From Sphingobacterium kitahiroshimense (lineage in GTDB: Bacteria > Bacteroidota > Bacteroidia > Sphingobacteriales > Sphingobacteriaceae): a DNA stretch of 64,000 nucleotides. Below, piece after piece: positions 1 to 9,305 of the stretch (positions are counted from its first letter, which is position 1; every line of letters starts with the position of its first letter). Under the pieces are notes generated by a model. That model searched no databases, was not told the origin of the DNA, and saw nothing but the letters and a program-made list of their open reading frames with translations. The stretch covers positions 310,001-374,000 of the forward strand of contig NZ_JAOQNK010000001.1 in assembly GCF_025961315.1 (NCBI RefSeq). Reading direction: 5' to 3'. The position numbers and the translations under genes are program-made.

Positions 1-135
1 AGTGATTGTCCTGATCATATTGATTAAATATGAATAAAATGAGCCTTGTGCTCAATAACTAATTATGTAGGTGAAACTATTATAGATCAATTCATGCTTT
101 ATACGTGATTCATCTTGTTTAAAAATATAATTCCA

Positions 136-1527
136 ATGAAAAAAAATGCAATTGTCAAAGCAGTCTTTATCGGTGCAATGTTAAGTAATGGCGTATTCTC
201 ATATGCTCAGATGAATACAGATACAGAAAAAGGGTGGATGAGTCTATTTGATGGGAAAACATTAAATGGCTGGAAATCTGTAGGAGGCAAGGCACCCTAT
301 TCTGTAGAAGGGGATGCTATTGTTGGACGGATGACTAAAGGGACACCTAATTCATTTTTAATCACCGATAAGGAATACGGTGATTTTATATTAGAGCTAG
401 ATGTGAAACTTGAGGGAGACCAAACAAATTCGGGTATTCAGACACGGAGTCATTTAGACCCTACTGCGTATGGCGGACTTGGCCGGGTGTATGGTCGTCA
501 GGTTGAAATTGATCCTACTTCAAGATCATGGACTGGTGGAATATATGATGAGGCACGTCGTAGTTGGCTTTATCCGCTGGATCTAAATGAAAATGCAAAG
601 AAGGCTTATAAGCAAGAAGAATATAATCATATCCGCATTGAAGCTATTGGAGATGAGTTACGTACCTGGGTAAATGATATTCCGGTCTCCTATGTCGTGG
701 ATACAATTGACCGATCTGGATTTATAGGTCTACAAGTACATAGTATACCTGAGAAATTAGATGGAAAGAAGGTTTACTTTAAAAATATCAAGATCCAAAC
801 TTCTAATTTAAAATCTCGTGCTTTTCCTAGAGATATTTACATCGTAAATCTAAAACCTAACGACGTAGTTGCTTCTGAGAAAAAAAATGGAGTTAAATTG
901 CTATTTGACGGAAAGAGCAGCAATGGGTGGCGTAGTGTTAATGGGGCAAAATTTCCGGAAAAGGGTTGGGAAGTAAAAGATGGGCAATTAATGGTTTTGA
1001 AGTCCAATGGTGGTGAGTCCACTAATGGTGGTGATATTGTGACAAAAGATAAATATAAGGTTTTTGATCTATCATTTGAATTTAAACTCAGTCCGGGAGC
1101 TAATAGCGGCGTTAAATATTTTGTAACACTCAAAGAGAAGACAAAAGGATCTGCTATAGGCTTGGAGTATCAGGTGTTGGACGATAAGTTGCATCCAGAC
1201 GCAAAGTTAGGTAGAGATGGCAATCGTACATTGGCTTCACTGTATGATTTGATGACATCAAATCAAGATGGACGTGCTCGCAGACCAATTGGTGAGTGGA
1301 ATAGAGGTCGTGTTGTAGTGACTGCCGATAATAAAGTTGAACACTATTTGAATGGTGTTAAAATGTTGAGCTATGAACGAGGTTCTAAAGAATTTAAGGA
1401 CTTGGTTGCAAAAAGCAAATATAAGGATTGGGTGAATTTTGGAGAGGCTAATGAAGGTTATATTCTATTGCAGGATCATGGCGATCAAGTATCATTCCGA
1501 AGTATTAAAATCAATGCTAGTAACTAA
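136..1527 (+). CDS. Two-domain DUF1080 (3-keto-disaccharide hydrolase-like) secreted protein
   Basis: The protein has 463 residues and carries two copies of the DUF1080 beta-sandwich fold. One opens with WMSLFDGKTLNGWKS near residue 35, the other with KLLFDGKSSNGWRS near residue 250. Each has the LFDGK..GW signature of 3-keto-glycoside hydrolase / glucanase-like proteins. The start is ATG 136, because an upstream in-frame TTG at 115 would put extra residues before a normal signal peptide (basic start, hydrophobic core, end near YAQ). It is probably exported and may act on 3-keto sugars or bind glycans. The Gfo/Idh oxidoreductase 11 bases downstream fits the same 3-keto-sugar pathway, in which an oxidoreductase makes or reduces keto-glycosides that a DUF1080 enzyme cleaves. 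The exact substrate cannot be read from the sequence. Confidence 0.85.
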   Translation: MKKNAIVKAVFIGAMLSNGVFSYAQMNTDTEKGWMSLFDGKTLNGWKSVGGKAPYSVEGDAIVGRMTKGTPNSFLITDKEYGDFILELDVKLEGDQTNSGIQTRSHLDPTAYGGLGRVYGRQVEIDPTSRSWTGGIYDEARRSWLYPLDLNENAKKAYKQEEYNHIRIEAIGDELRTWVNDIPVSYVVDTIDRSGFIGLQVHSIPEKLDGKKVYFKNIKIQTSNLKSRAFPRDIYIVNLKPNDVVASEKKNGVKLLFDGKSSNGWRSVNGAKFPEKGWEVKDGQLMVLKSNGGESTNGGDIVTKDKYKVFDLSFEFKLSPGANSGVKYFVTLKEKTKGSAIGLEYQVLDDKLHPDAKLGRDGNRTLASLYDLMTSNQDGRARRPIGEWNRGRVVVTADNKVEHYLNGVKMLSYERGSKEFKDLVAKSKYKDWVNFGEANEGYILLQDHGDQVSFRSIKINASN

Positions 1528-1538
1528 ATTATAAAAGT

Positions 1539-2953
1539 ATGAATCATTATTTATCGCGTAGAAGTTTTATGAAAAAATCTGCGTTAGCGGGTGGAGCTGT
1601 ATTAATGGCAAATAGTGTATTTGGAAACATTAATTTGGCGAAGCCTAATGAACGTGTTAATTTAGCTTGCGTAGGTTTGGGAAACAGAGCTGGAGAAATC
1701 ATCAAATCGTTGTATAAGACCGGTTTATGTAATATTGTTGCCCTTTGCGATGTTGATCTGGGCGCTAAACATACACAGGAGATTCTTTCGATGTTTCCTG
1801 ATGTACCCCGATTTAAGGATTTCAGAATTATGTTTGATAAAATGTCTAATCAGATTGATGCTGTAAGTATTGGAACACCTGATTTTTCCCATTTCGCGGT
1901 TACAATGTTAGCTTTAGATCTTGGGAAGCATGTCTACGTAGAAAAACCTATGGCAAGAACTTTTCTTGAAGTTGAATTGATGACAAATAAAGCAAAGAAA
2001 TCCCCCAAGCTAGTCACGCAGATGGGTAATCAGGGACATTCGGAAGCTAATTATTTTCAATTTAAAGCATGGAAAGATGCTGGAATTATTAAGGATGTGA
2101 CGCGTATTGATGCACACATGAATATGCCTCGTAGATGGCATGGTTGGGATGTGCATATGAAAAGGTTTCCAGCTGCTACAGCTGTTCCTCAGACATTGGA
2201 TTGGGATCTGTGGCAGATGCAGACTATGGGGCATGACTATAATAAAGATTTCGTCAATGGGCAATGGCGATGCTGGTATGATTTTGGCATGGGCGCACTT
2301 GGTGATTGGGGAGCACATATATTGGATACTGCTCATGAATTTCTTAATCTGGGTTTACCTACTGAAATTACAGCCGTTAATCTGGAAGGACATAATTCAT
2401 ATTTCTTTCCGATGTCTTCTACACTTAAGTTTCATTTTCCAAAAAGAAGGAGAATGCCTGCAGTAGATATTAATTGGTACGATGGATTGAACAATCTTCC
2501 TCCGATACCTGAAGGTTATGGTGTTTCAGGATTAGATCCAAATATTCCTGCACCAAGTACAGGGAAGCTTGAACCAGCAAAATTGAACCAGGTAAAATTA
2601 TCTATAGTAAAGATCTTCTATTTAAAGGCGGTTCACATGGAAGTACGTTACAAATCATTCCAGAATCTAAAGCGCAAGAACTGCAGTCAAAGTTACCTGT
2701 GGTACCAAATTCGCCATCAGACCATTTTGCTAATTTCTTAAAGGGATGTAAAGGTGAAGAAAAAACAAGATCGCCGTTTGAAATAGCCGGGCCATTGAGT
2801 CAAGTTTTTTGTTTAGGTGTTATTGCACAGCGTTTAAATACAAAGCTTATTTTTGATTCTGAAAAGAACGAAATTGTCAATGACATTTTTGCTAATGCTT
2901 TATTGGCCGGCCCTCCACCTGCAAAAGGGTGGGAGGAGTATTATCTCATGTAG
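1539..2953 (+). pseudogene. Tat-exported Gfo/Idh/MocA oxidoreductase, interrupted by a frameshift
   Basis: The N-terminus has a twin-arginine signal (SRRSFMKKSA) followed by a hydrophobic stretch, then a Rossmann NAD(P)-binding start (NLACVGLGNRAGEI) and the family EKPMA motif. The first frame runs from 1539 and goes out of register near 2590. The proper C-terminus (GGSHGSTLQIIPES through WEEYYLM) continues in another frame to 2953. Adding one C to the CC at 2588-2589 would read KLNPGKIIYSKDLLFKGG, the expected family sequence, so one base of a CCC run appears to be missing. It is either a recent pseudogene or a sequencing error. It is co-directional with the DUF1080 gene and probably in the same operon for oxidised sugar metabolism. 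Confidence 0.85.
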
Positions 2954-2987
2954 CCTTAGTTTGAAAGATAGTTGTTGTCGAATAATA

Positions 2988-3018
2988 CCAATAGAGCAAT
3001 CGCAAATTGCTCTATTGG
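2988..3018. terminator. Hairpin, 13-bp perfect stem
   Basis: CCAATAGAGCAAT (2988-3000) and its exact reverse complement (3006-3018) flank a 5-base loop. It lies 35 bases after the Gfo/Idh stop and before the convergent NAD-binding gene. There is no T-run after the stem on either strand, so it may be a non-canonical terminator or an mRNA 3'-end stabiliser. Confidence 0.55.
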
Positions 3019-3108
3019 ATTATAGGGGATAAATATGTAAAATAATTATGTGGTGCATATTTAGTGAATAATATTTTTTAATAGGAACTAAGGGAAATTG
3101 GATTCTCC

Positions 3109-3783
3109 TTATTTATTATTAGCAAGAATTGCGATATCCTTAACTTCTATAGTATGTGATGGATATCCGTTAACAGTAATATTTATCATCGCTTTTCCTA
3201 CCTCTTGTAACGTTAAAAAATAGTTTTTATTGAATGCTCTCAATAATGGAAAAATAGCGTTAATTACTCTGTAAAATCCTTTTACATTTTTAGCCCCTTT
3301 ATTGGGTTTCATAAATGCTGGTCTGAAATTGTAAACAGATTTAAAAGGAAGTTTCAAAAGATCATTTTCTGTTTTTCCTTTTACTCTTGCCCACATTTGT
3401 TTCCCTTTTTCACTGCTATCCGTACCCGCTCCAGATATGTAGCAAAATATGCTATTGGGATTGACCTCAGCAAAGGTTTTTGCAAAACTTAAGGTTAGAT
3501 CATAAGTAATCTTGGTAAATTGATCTTCATTTATGCCTAAAGATGAAATTCCGGCACAGAAAAAACATGCGTCATATTCTTTTAATTGATCAGAAATAAC
3601 GGAGATAGTACTAAAGTCGCTGTGCAGGATTTCCTTAATTTTCCCTCCCGAATATCCACAAGGTTTTCTACCAATGACAAGAATACTTTGAACTTTATCA
3701 TCAGCAATGCATTCCTGTAGGACACCTTCTCCGACCATTCCACTTGCGCCGGTGATGATCACTTTAATTTTGGAATTAGTCAT
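3109..3783 (-). CDS. NAD(P)-binding Rossmann oxidoreductase (HTATIP2/TIP30-like SDR)
   Basis: The protein has 224 residues. The nucleotide-binding motif GASGMVGEGVLQ lies near the N-terminus after a beta strand (VIITGA). Further on there is an atypical SDR core (FFCAGISSLGINEDQF, then FCYISGAGTDSS). Length and motifs fit NAD-dependent epimerase / NmrA-like / HTATIP2-type proteins. These are soluble cytoplasmic proteins of mostly unknown substrate. It is monocistronic, and its 5' side faces a 390-base divergent intergenic region that contains two similar dyads. Confidence 0.8.
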   Translation of the reverse strand: MTNSKIKVIITGASGMVGEGVLQECIADDKVQSILVIGRKPCGYSGGKIKEILHSDFSTISVISDQLKEYDACFFCAGISSLGINEDQFTKITYDLTLSFAKTFAEVNPNSIFCYISGAGTDSSEKGKQMWARVKGKTENDLLKLPFKSVYNFRPAFMKPNKGAKNVKGFYRVINAIFPLLRAFNKNYFLTLQEVGKAMINITVNGYPSHTIEVKDIAILANNK

Positions 3784-3840
3784 TTTGTAGTGGTTTCGTT
3801 TATTGAGTGTACGTATAGTTTTGAATTCATTTATGATCGT

Positions 3841-3858
3841 TCATTAATGATTTAATGA
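3841..3858. promoter_or_regulatory. Dyad TCATTA-N6-TAATGA, copy 1
   Basis: The half-sites TCATTA (3841-3846) and TAATGA (3853-3858) are separated by six bases. An identical arrangement occurs at 3952-3969. A repeated dyad of this size suits a dimeric repressor or activator site for the divergent pair of genes. The AT-rich background lowers certainty. Confidence 0.35.
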
Positions 3859-3950
3859 GATGTCGAACATGCTCTTTTCTGATTTGAAAGTATATTCCCT
3901 AAATTTTTATAAGGACCAATATTAATCCATTGATCTTGCTCATAGATTAG

Positions 3951-3970
3951 TTCATTACTAATTTAATGAA
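3951..3970. promoter_or_regulatory. Dyad TTCATTA-N6-TAATGAA, copy 2
   Basis: The half-sites TTCATTA (3951-3957) and TAATGAA (3964-3970) have the same six-base spacing as the dyad 111 bases upstream, with one more matched pair at the ends. Confidence 0.35.
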
Positions 3971-4175
3971 AATTAGTATTATAATCAATGAAAGCCAGTA
4001 CTCGATTCGATGATTTATTTTAATATAATCGTTGTCATTTTTACTGTGTTATATTGTTTAGGTTCATTATACAGGCATAATTGTTGTGTGGATATTTAAT
4101 GTGGAAAATATTGATTTGTTGGTCAATTATTTTCTAGTAAAATGAATATGTAGCTATCAATTAAATGATTTGATT

Positions 4176-5018
4176 ATGAAGTCTATTCTTATTCTCACCG
4201 ATTTTTCTTCCGCTACAGAGCAAACAATAGGTTATATCAAAGAAAATGGATTACAGCTTGGTATACAACGGATATTGATTTATCATTCATTTGGCCCCCA
4301 AGGTATTGACACATTGGTGCCTGATGGGATTAAAATTCCTATTTTAGGTGATGAACATCAATTATTTGAAAATTCAATTGCCACACTTCAAAAATTACGC
4401 AATGAATTATTAGAAGTATTGCAAGATGTCGAGATCGATGTTCTGATTGACTCTAAACCTGTTGTTGAGGCTGTTCATGAAATCGTACAGGAGAAGAATA
4501 TTGATCTTGTCGTATTAGGTATAAATGGAAGTGATGATGGGGGTAAAAACAGTGTTGGAAAAATACCTGCCCATTTAATGAAAAACCATAGTTTAGATCT
4601 TCTGCTTGTTCCTTCAAACTCGAAATCATATCGTATGGATAATGTAATGCTGGCTTGCGACCTAAAAAATATTGTTCAAATTCTTCCTTATAAGAAGCTA
4701 AAAGAGTTTGTACGTGATCTAAACGCACATCTTTTTGTAGTCAATGTTGGTGAGGAAAATGATATGGATGCGGTATCTTTAGTACAGGAGCAGACCGTTT
4801 TACATGAGCTTATCGATGATCTCAATCCTGAGTTTCACTATTTAAAAAGTAAAGATACCGTGCCGGTTTTACTACAATTTGCACAGTCTAAACAAGTTGG
4901 GCTCATTGTTGCAGTACCTCTTAAAAGAGGTTTTTTAGAAAATTTATTTCATAAAAGCGAAACAAAAAAGTTAACATTAAATACCAGTATTCCATTATTA
5001 CTGATGCATAAAAGGTAA
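4176..5018 (+). CDS. Universal stress protein, tandem Usp domains
   Basis: The protein has 280 residues, about twice the length of a single UspA domain. It begins with the typical first strand (KSILILTDFS) and contains a nucleotide-loop-like segment (VLGINGSDDGGKNSVGKI) near residue 115. A degenerate second domain ends in LTLNTSIPLLLMHK. ATG 4176 is chosen over the in-frame TTG at 4170 because it starts directly at the Usp core. It is cytoplasmic and probably ATP-binding, and proteins of this kind are usually induced by stress or growth arrest. A paralogue of the same layout lies at 23140-23979. Confidence 0.88.
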   Translation: MKSILILTDFSSATEQTIGYIKENGLQLGIQRILIYHSFGPQGIDTLVPDGIKIPILGDEHQLFENSIATLQKLRNELLEVLQDVEIDVLIDSKPVVEAVHEIVQEKNIDLVVLGINGSDDGGKNSVGKIPAHLMKNHSLDLLLVPSNSKSYRMDNVMLACDLKNIVQILPYKKLKEFVRDLNAHLFVVNVGEENDMDAVSLVQEQTVLHELIDDLNPEFHYLKSKDTVPVLLQFAQSKQVGLIVAVPLKRGFLENLFHKSETKKLTLNTSIPLLLMHKR

Positions 5019-5096
5019 GTGTTAATTTCTTACTATATATTATTGATAAACCTCTTATTAAAAAATATTGATTAAATTCATTTTTATATTACTTAT

Positions 5097-5471
5097 ATGG
5101 AAGGAATTATTGGAATTACAGCAAAAATTGTGATTGGTATTGTTGCTGTAGAACATCTTTATATTTTATGGTTAGAGATGTTTGCATGGGAAACCAAGGG
5201 TAAGGAAACATTTAGATCTTTACCTAAACACTTATTTAAGGATACCAAAGTTCTAGCCGCAAATCAAGGCCTCTACAACGGCTTCTTATCTGCTGGTCTT
5301 TTTTGGTCGCTTTTAATAGGAGACTCTTTATGGCAACATAATATAGCTTTGTTTTTTCTAAGTTGTGTTTTTATAGCGGGTATTTATGGGGGTGCAACAG
5401 CAGAAAAAGGTATTTTTTTTAAGCAAGCATTACCAGCTTTGATTGGAATTATACTTCTATTATTAAGTTAG
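5097..5471 (+). CDS. DUF1304 small membrane protein
   Basis: The protein has 124 residues and about four hydrophobic helices. It shows the family signature VAVEHLYILWLEMFAWET and a following glycine-rich NQGLYNGFLSAGL segment. DUF1304 proteins are integral inner-membrane proteins of unknown function. It stands 78 bases after the Usp gene in the same direction and could share its transcript. Confidence 0.85.
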   Translation: MEGIIGITAKIVIGIVAVEHLYILWLEMFAWETKGKETFRSLPKHLFKDTKVLAANQGLYNGFLSAGLFWSLLIGDSLWQHNIALFFLSCVFIAGIYGGATAEKGIFFKQALPALIGIILLLLS

Positions 5472-5618
5472 AAAAGTTTTATAATTAACTGTTATATATT
5501 TTGTTGTATTTATTTGTGTGAATATTCACTTTAGTATTTGCTATTTATTTTTAATAGATAATCTTTGTTTTGGATATTTATAAAAGCTATTTTTGCCCAA
5601 ATTGACTTACAACAAAGA

Positions 5619-5987
5619 ATGAATCTAGGACGAATTTTTATTATGACAATGACTATGGTCTTTCTAATGAAACCGTTTGTTCCTACGCTTTTTTATTTGG
5701 CGAATGTCGACTATATCAAGGAGTATTTTTGTGTGAACAAAGATAAACCGATGTTGCATTGTGATGGTACTTGTTTTTTGGCTAAGAAAATCGCAGAATC
5801 CAAGAAAAAGGAACAATCTGATCGCCTTCCGGTTGATAATGCAATGGTTCAAGTTGATTGGATCAAAGAAATTCAACATTGTTTCTTAAGTCCTATTATA
5901 CAAAAATCTATTAAAGTTGCTTATATCCCAGTTTATTATCATAAAATATATCTAGGAAATCCTTTTCGTCCTCCCCAGTTTACATAA
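5619..5987 (+). CDS. Small membrane-anchored protein with C-x(13)-C-x3-C motif
   Basis: The protein has 122 residues from ATG 5619. A TTG at 5565 would extend it, but the ATG gives a compact hydrophobic N-terminus. After one membrane helix comes CVNKDKPMLHCDGTCFLAKKI, three cysteines and a histidine in a short stretch near residues 40-60, and the C-terminus ends in a conserved-looking NPFRPPQF. Small Bacteroidota proteins with a CxGxC patch like this occur near TonB receptors, and I infer metal binding. A hairpin and 180 bases separate it from the SusC-type receptor downstream. No catalytic function is recognised. Confidence 0.65.
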   Translation: MNLGRIFIMTMTMVFLMKPFVPTLFYLANVDYIKEYFCVNKDKPMLHCDGTCFLAKKIAESKKKEQSDRLPVDNAMVQVDWIKEIQHCFLSPIIQKSIKVAYIPVYYHKIYLGNPFRPPQFT

Positions 5988-5999
5988 AATATTTTGTTT

Positions 6000-6031
6000 C
6001 TGAATTGAAGTTTTAGAGAACTTCAATTCAG
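6000..6031 (+). terminator. Hairpin, 13-bp perfect stem
   Basis: CTGAATTGAAGTT (6000-6012) pairs exactly with 6019-6031 around a 6-base loop. It starts 12 bases after the stop of the small Cys-motif protein. No T-run follows, so it could attenuate rather than end transcription into the SusC gene. Confidence 0.5.
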
Positions 6032-6166
6032 TATCCTATGGCTACAGGCCTTATTTTACATCAGTTTTAACAATTGGATGGTTCCGATTATGAAGTTTTT
6101 TGTTGCATTATATGAACTATAATGTAAGCGACTGTCATGTGAGCCAAACAAGTATTTTATGTCATT

Positions 6167-9100
6167 ATGCCACTATCTAAAAGTCCTATGGGACTAGGTT
6201 ATGTGCTCGGCTTGATCATTACATTGCAATTGATCAATAGTCGGACGCTATTTGCAGGAGTATATCCAGACCAGATTTTATTTAAACAGATTACGATTAC
6301 TGGGGCCGTTGAGGATGCTAAGGGTAAGCCAATTGCTCATGTGACTGTAGTCGAGGCGGGAACAGTTAATCGCACTCAAACGAACCAGTACGGTCAATTT
6401 TCATTAAAAACTAATAATAATACTCCCTCATTGCAATTTTCTGCAGTTGGTTTTAAAAATAAGCTTATCCAAGTTAATGCAGGGCATAAAGTTTTGGTTA
6501 CGCTAGAAGAGGAGTCGAGTATTATTGATGAAGTTGTGGTGACTGCATACGGCAGTGCCAATAAGCGTAATTTCACGGGCTCGTTACAGGAGATAAAAGC
6601 AGATAATTTAACTAAAACATCAGCGGTAAGTTTTGAGACTTCATTGCAGGGAAATGTAACAGGTCTTCATGTTTATACTACCGGTCAACCTGGTGGTAAG
6701 TCGAGTGTTCAGATTAGGGGGATGGGTTCGATTAATGGAATTAGAGAACCTCTTTATGTATTGGATGGAGTTGTTATGAACAGTGATAACAATTCAAAAA
6801 TAGGAGGTAACGGTGCCGTTAATCAAATTAATCCACTTACATCTATCAATTCAAATGATATTGAAAGTATTACTGTTTTGAAAGATGCGGCCGCTGCTTC
6901 TCTGTATGGTTCAAGAGCTGCAAATGGTGTTATCTTAATCACGACAAAAAAAGGACGTAAGGGGGAAACTATTCTCAGTGTACTTTCGCAAGGCGGAATA
7001 CTTTCTAATCTAACTAAAGAGAAGACTATTTCAAATCAGGACTTTAAACAGCTTTGGCAAGTTGGTCAGGTGAATCAATATATTCAAAATAATGAAGGAT
7101 CGGATTATACCCGTATTTATAACGATTCACAGTTGTTACAACATTATCAATCTTTGGCTCAAAAAGATTATTCTTCCGTTTATGGTCATGATGATGCGAA
7201 TTCAAACTGGTTAGATGCCATTTACAGAACAGGAACTACACAACAGTACTCTATTGCTGCAAGTGGTGGGAATGAGTCGACTCTTTTTTACGCATCGGGT
7301 GAATATCTAAAACAAAATGGTACGATTATCAAATCGGACCTCGAACGAAAATCCGGTAGGTTGAATATGGAGAATAGGGCTAAATCATGGTTAAACTTTG
7401 GAGCTAATCTATCTGTCGCTCAATCAGACCGTAATAGCGGACAGTATGATTCAGAATACGTTGGCGGATTAAATCCTTTATTTATGGCTAGGGTCTTGCC
7501 GCAGGCAGCTCCTATATATGATAAAACCGGTTATCAGGGAATAGCAGACCTACCAAATCTCATTGAAAAAAATGCTAACCCTATCGGAGTGATTGAAGTG
7601 GGAAAATATGAAAATAAAGATTTGCGGTTAAGGGGTTCAGCCTTTGCAGAATTAGTATTGCCTTATTCAATTAAATTTAAATCAACTTTAGGTATTGATC
7701 ATCAAAGTCTGGAAGAGACTTTATATGATAATAAAGTATTTGGAGCTGGAGGAGGACAATGGAATGGGGCGCTTTATGTTGCTCAGGGACAGCGCTCTCA
7801 ATTAATGACTTCTAATATATTGTCTTATCAAAATAGGATAAATAAGCATTCTTTTGATATTCTTGCTGGATTTGAGGCAGAGGAATCCAAAATGAAGTCC
7901 ATTAACAATTCAGGATATGATATTTTGGATAATGAATTGTTGTCTTCGAGCAGTATTGGAACATTGTGGTCATGGAATGGTCAATCGGATAACTATGCTT
8001 TGATTTCTTATTTCAGTCGTTTGAATTATAATTTATCCAATAAATATTTTATTTCTGGAAGTATACGAAGTGATGGCTCATCGCGATTTGGAAAAGATTC
8101 CCGTTGGGGTAATTTTTGGTCGGTTTCGGGAGCATGGTTAATCTCTGATGAGAATTTTATTAATCATAATAAAATTAATCTTTTAAAACTTAGAGGAAGT
8201 ATGGGGACTAACGGAAATCTGCCGCCAGCTTCTTATGCTTCTTTAGGTTTTTTCACGACGGCAGGTAAGGCTTATGCTTCGGAATCGGGATTGTCTTATG
8301 GACAGTTAGCTAATCCAAATTTATCTTGGGAGCTAAGTAAAAATATTGATCTGGGTTTAGATGCGCGATTGTTTAATACTTTAGATATTACATTAGATTA
8401 TTTTAATAAAAAAACGAGCAATTTATTGTTAAATATACCAGTTTCTTCAACTACAGGATTCACTAGCCAATTGCAAAATTATGGCGAAATGAAGAATTGG
8501 GGTTGGGAATTTAGTATGAAATACAGAGTAATTGACCATAAGGACTTGAAGTGGGATACACGTATTAATGGGACCATCCTCCATAATGAAATTACTAAGT
8601 TACCATCTGATCTTATTCCGACCTATAGTTCATCCAACGGTCAAAATCCCCTTATTACTAAAGTTGGCGAAAGCTTAAATTCATTTTATCTAAGAGATTA
8701 TGCTGGAGTAAACCATGAAAATGGTTTGGCAAGCTACCATGTTCTTAAAGATGGAAGAAGAACAGGCGAGCTGACGACAAATGCAGAGGAGGCCGGATTT
8801 GGAATTTTCGGAAACGCTGTACAAAAGGTTCAAGGAGGTTTTTTAAATCAATTTAATTTCAAAAAATTTAGTCTTGATGTATTGTTAAATTATGGAATTG
8901 GAGGCAAAGCTTATGATTGGACTGCATTTAAACGTGATGATGATGGTTTTTTACCACAGTTTACAAGCACAAAAGCTCAATTGAACCCTTGGACCCCACT
9001 TAATCCAGATTCAAAAGTACCGATACGCATTAATGGTAATAATACTTTTTCAAATGATGTGTCTACCAGACATCTATATAATGCCGATTATTTAAAGGTT

Positions 9101-9295
9101 AGAAATATACGGTTGAGCTATCATTTGGATAAATTTAGGTTTTTGCAAGGTGCTACCTGTTTTATTCAAGGCGATAATCTGCTTTTATGGACAAAATTAG
9201 ACGATTTTGATCCTGAAGCAATTACTAATGGAGTCAATTTATTTCAAACGCCAACTTCGAGAAGTGTTTTAATAGGCGTTCAATTCAAATTATAA
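6167..9295 (+). CDS. SusC/RagA-family TonB-linked outer membrane protein
   Basis: The protein has 1042 residues, with an export signal at the N-terminus. A CarboxypepD_reg-like beta-sandwich follows (ITITGAVEDAKGKPIAHVTV, about residues 45-125), then the SusC-type entry segment IIDEVVVTAYGSANKRN and a plug domain with DGVVMNSDNN and VLKDAAAASLYGSRAANGVILITTKKG. The remainder is a 22-strand-type barrel ending in a strand with terminal L (SVLIGVQFKL). There is no N-terminal STN domain, so signalling through FecR is not expected. It forms the import channel with the SusD lipoprotein 10 bases downstream. Neighbours suggest metal or metal-complex rather than glycan uptake, but the sequence does not prove this. 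Confidence 0.95.
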   Translation: MPLSKSPMGLGYVLGLIITLQLINSRTLFAGVYPDQILFKQITITGAVEDAKGKPIAHVTVVEAGTVNRTQTNQYGQFSLKTNNNTPSLQFSAVGFKNKLIQVNAGHKVLVTLEEESSIIDEVVVTAYGSANKRNFTGSLQEIKADNLTKTSAVSFETSLQGNVTGLHVYTTGQPGGKSSVQIRGMGSINGIREPLYVLDGVVMNSDNNSKIGGNGAVNQINPLTSINSNDIESITVLKDAAAASLYGSRAANGVILITTKKGRKGETILSVLSQGGILSNLTKEKTISNQDFKQLWQVGQVNQYIQNNEGSDYTRIYNDSQLLQHYQSLAQKDYSSVYGHDDANSNWLDAIYRTGTTQQYSIAASGGNESTLFYASGEYLKQNGTIIKSDLERKSGRLNMENRAKSWLNFGANLSVAQSDRNSGQYDSEYVGGLNPLFMARVLPQAAPIYDKTGYQGIADLPNLIEKNANPIGVIEVGKYENKDLRLRGSAFAELVLPYSIKFKSTLGIDHQSLEETLYDNKVFGAGGGQWNGALYVAQGQRSQLMTSNILSYQNRINKHSFDILAGFEAEESKMKSINNSGYDILDNELLSSSSIGTLWSWNGQSDNYALISYFSRLNYNLSNKYFISGSIRSDGSSRFGKDSRWGNFWSVSGAWLISDENFINHNKINLLKLRGSMGTNGNLPPASYASLGFFTTAGKAYASESGLSYGQLANPNLSWELSKNIDLGLDARLFNTLDITLDYFNKKTSNLLLNIPVSSTTGFTSQLQNYGEMKNWGWEFSMKYRVIDHKDLKWDTRINGTILHNEITKLPSDLIPTYSSSNGQNPLITKVGESLNSFYLRDYAGVNHENGLASYHVLKDGRRTGELTTNAEEAGFGIFGNAVQKVQGGFLNQFNFKKFSLDVLLNYGIGGKAYDWTAFKRDDDGFLPQFTSTKAQLNPWTPLNPDSKVPIRINGNNTFSNDVSTRHLYNADYLKVRNIRLSYHLDKFRFLQGATCFIQGDNLLLWTKLDDFDPEAITNGVNLFQTPTSRSVLIGVQFKL

Positions 9296-9305
9296 GATAT
9301 CTTAC

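Larger units (their letters stand above)
3784..4175. other. Divergent intergenic region, AT-rich
   Basis: This region separates the minus-strand NAD-binding gene from the plus-strand Usp gene and must hold both promoters. No clear TAnnTTTG element was found. The only structure noted is a pair of TCATTA-N6-TAATGA dyads, listed separately. Confidence 0.5.

Noticed and set aside
837..1133. 98-codon frame antisense to the DUF1080 gene
   Set aside because: Shadow of a well-supported gene on the other strand.
2699..2953. Separate small gene downstream of the Gfo/Idh frame
   Set aside because: Its sequence is the missing C-terminus of the oxidoreductase in a shifted frame, not an independent gene.
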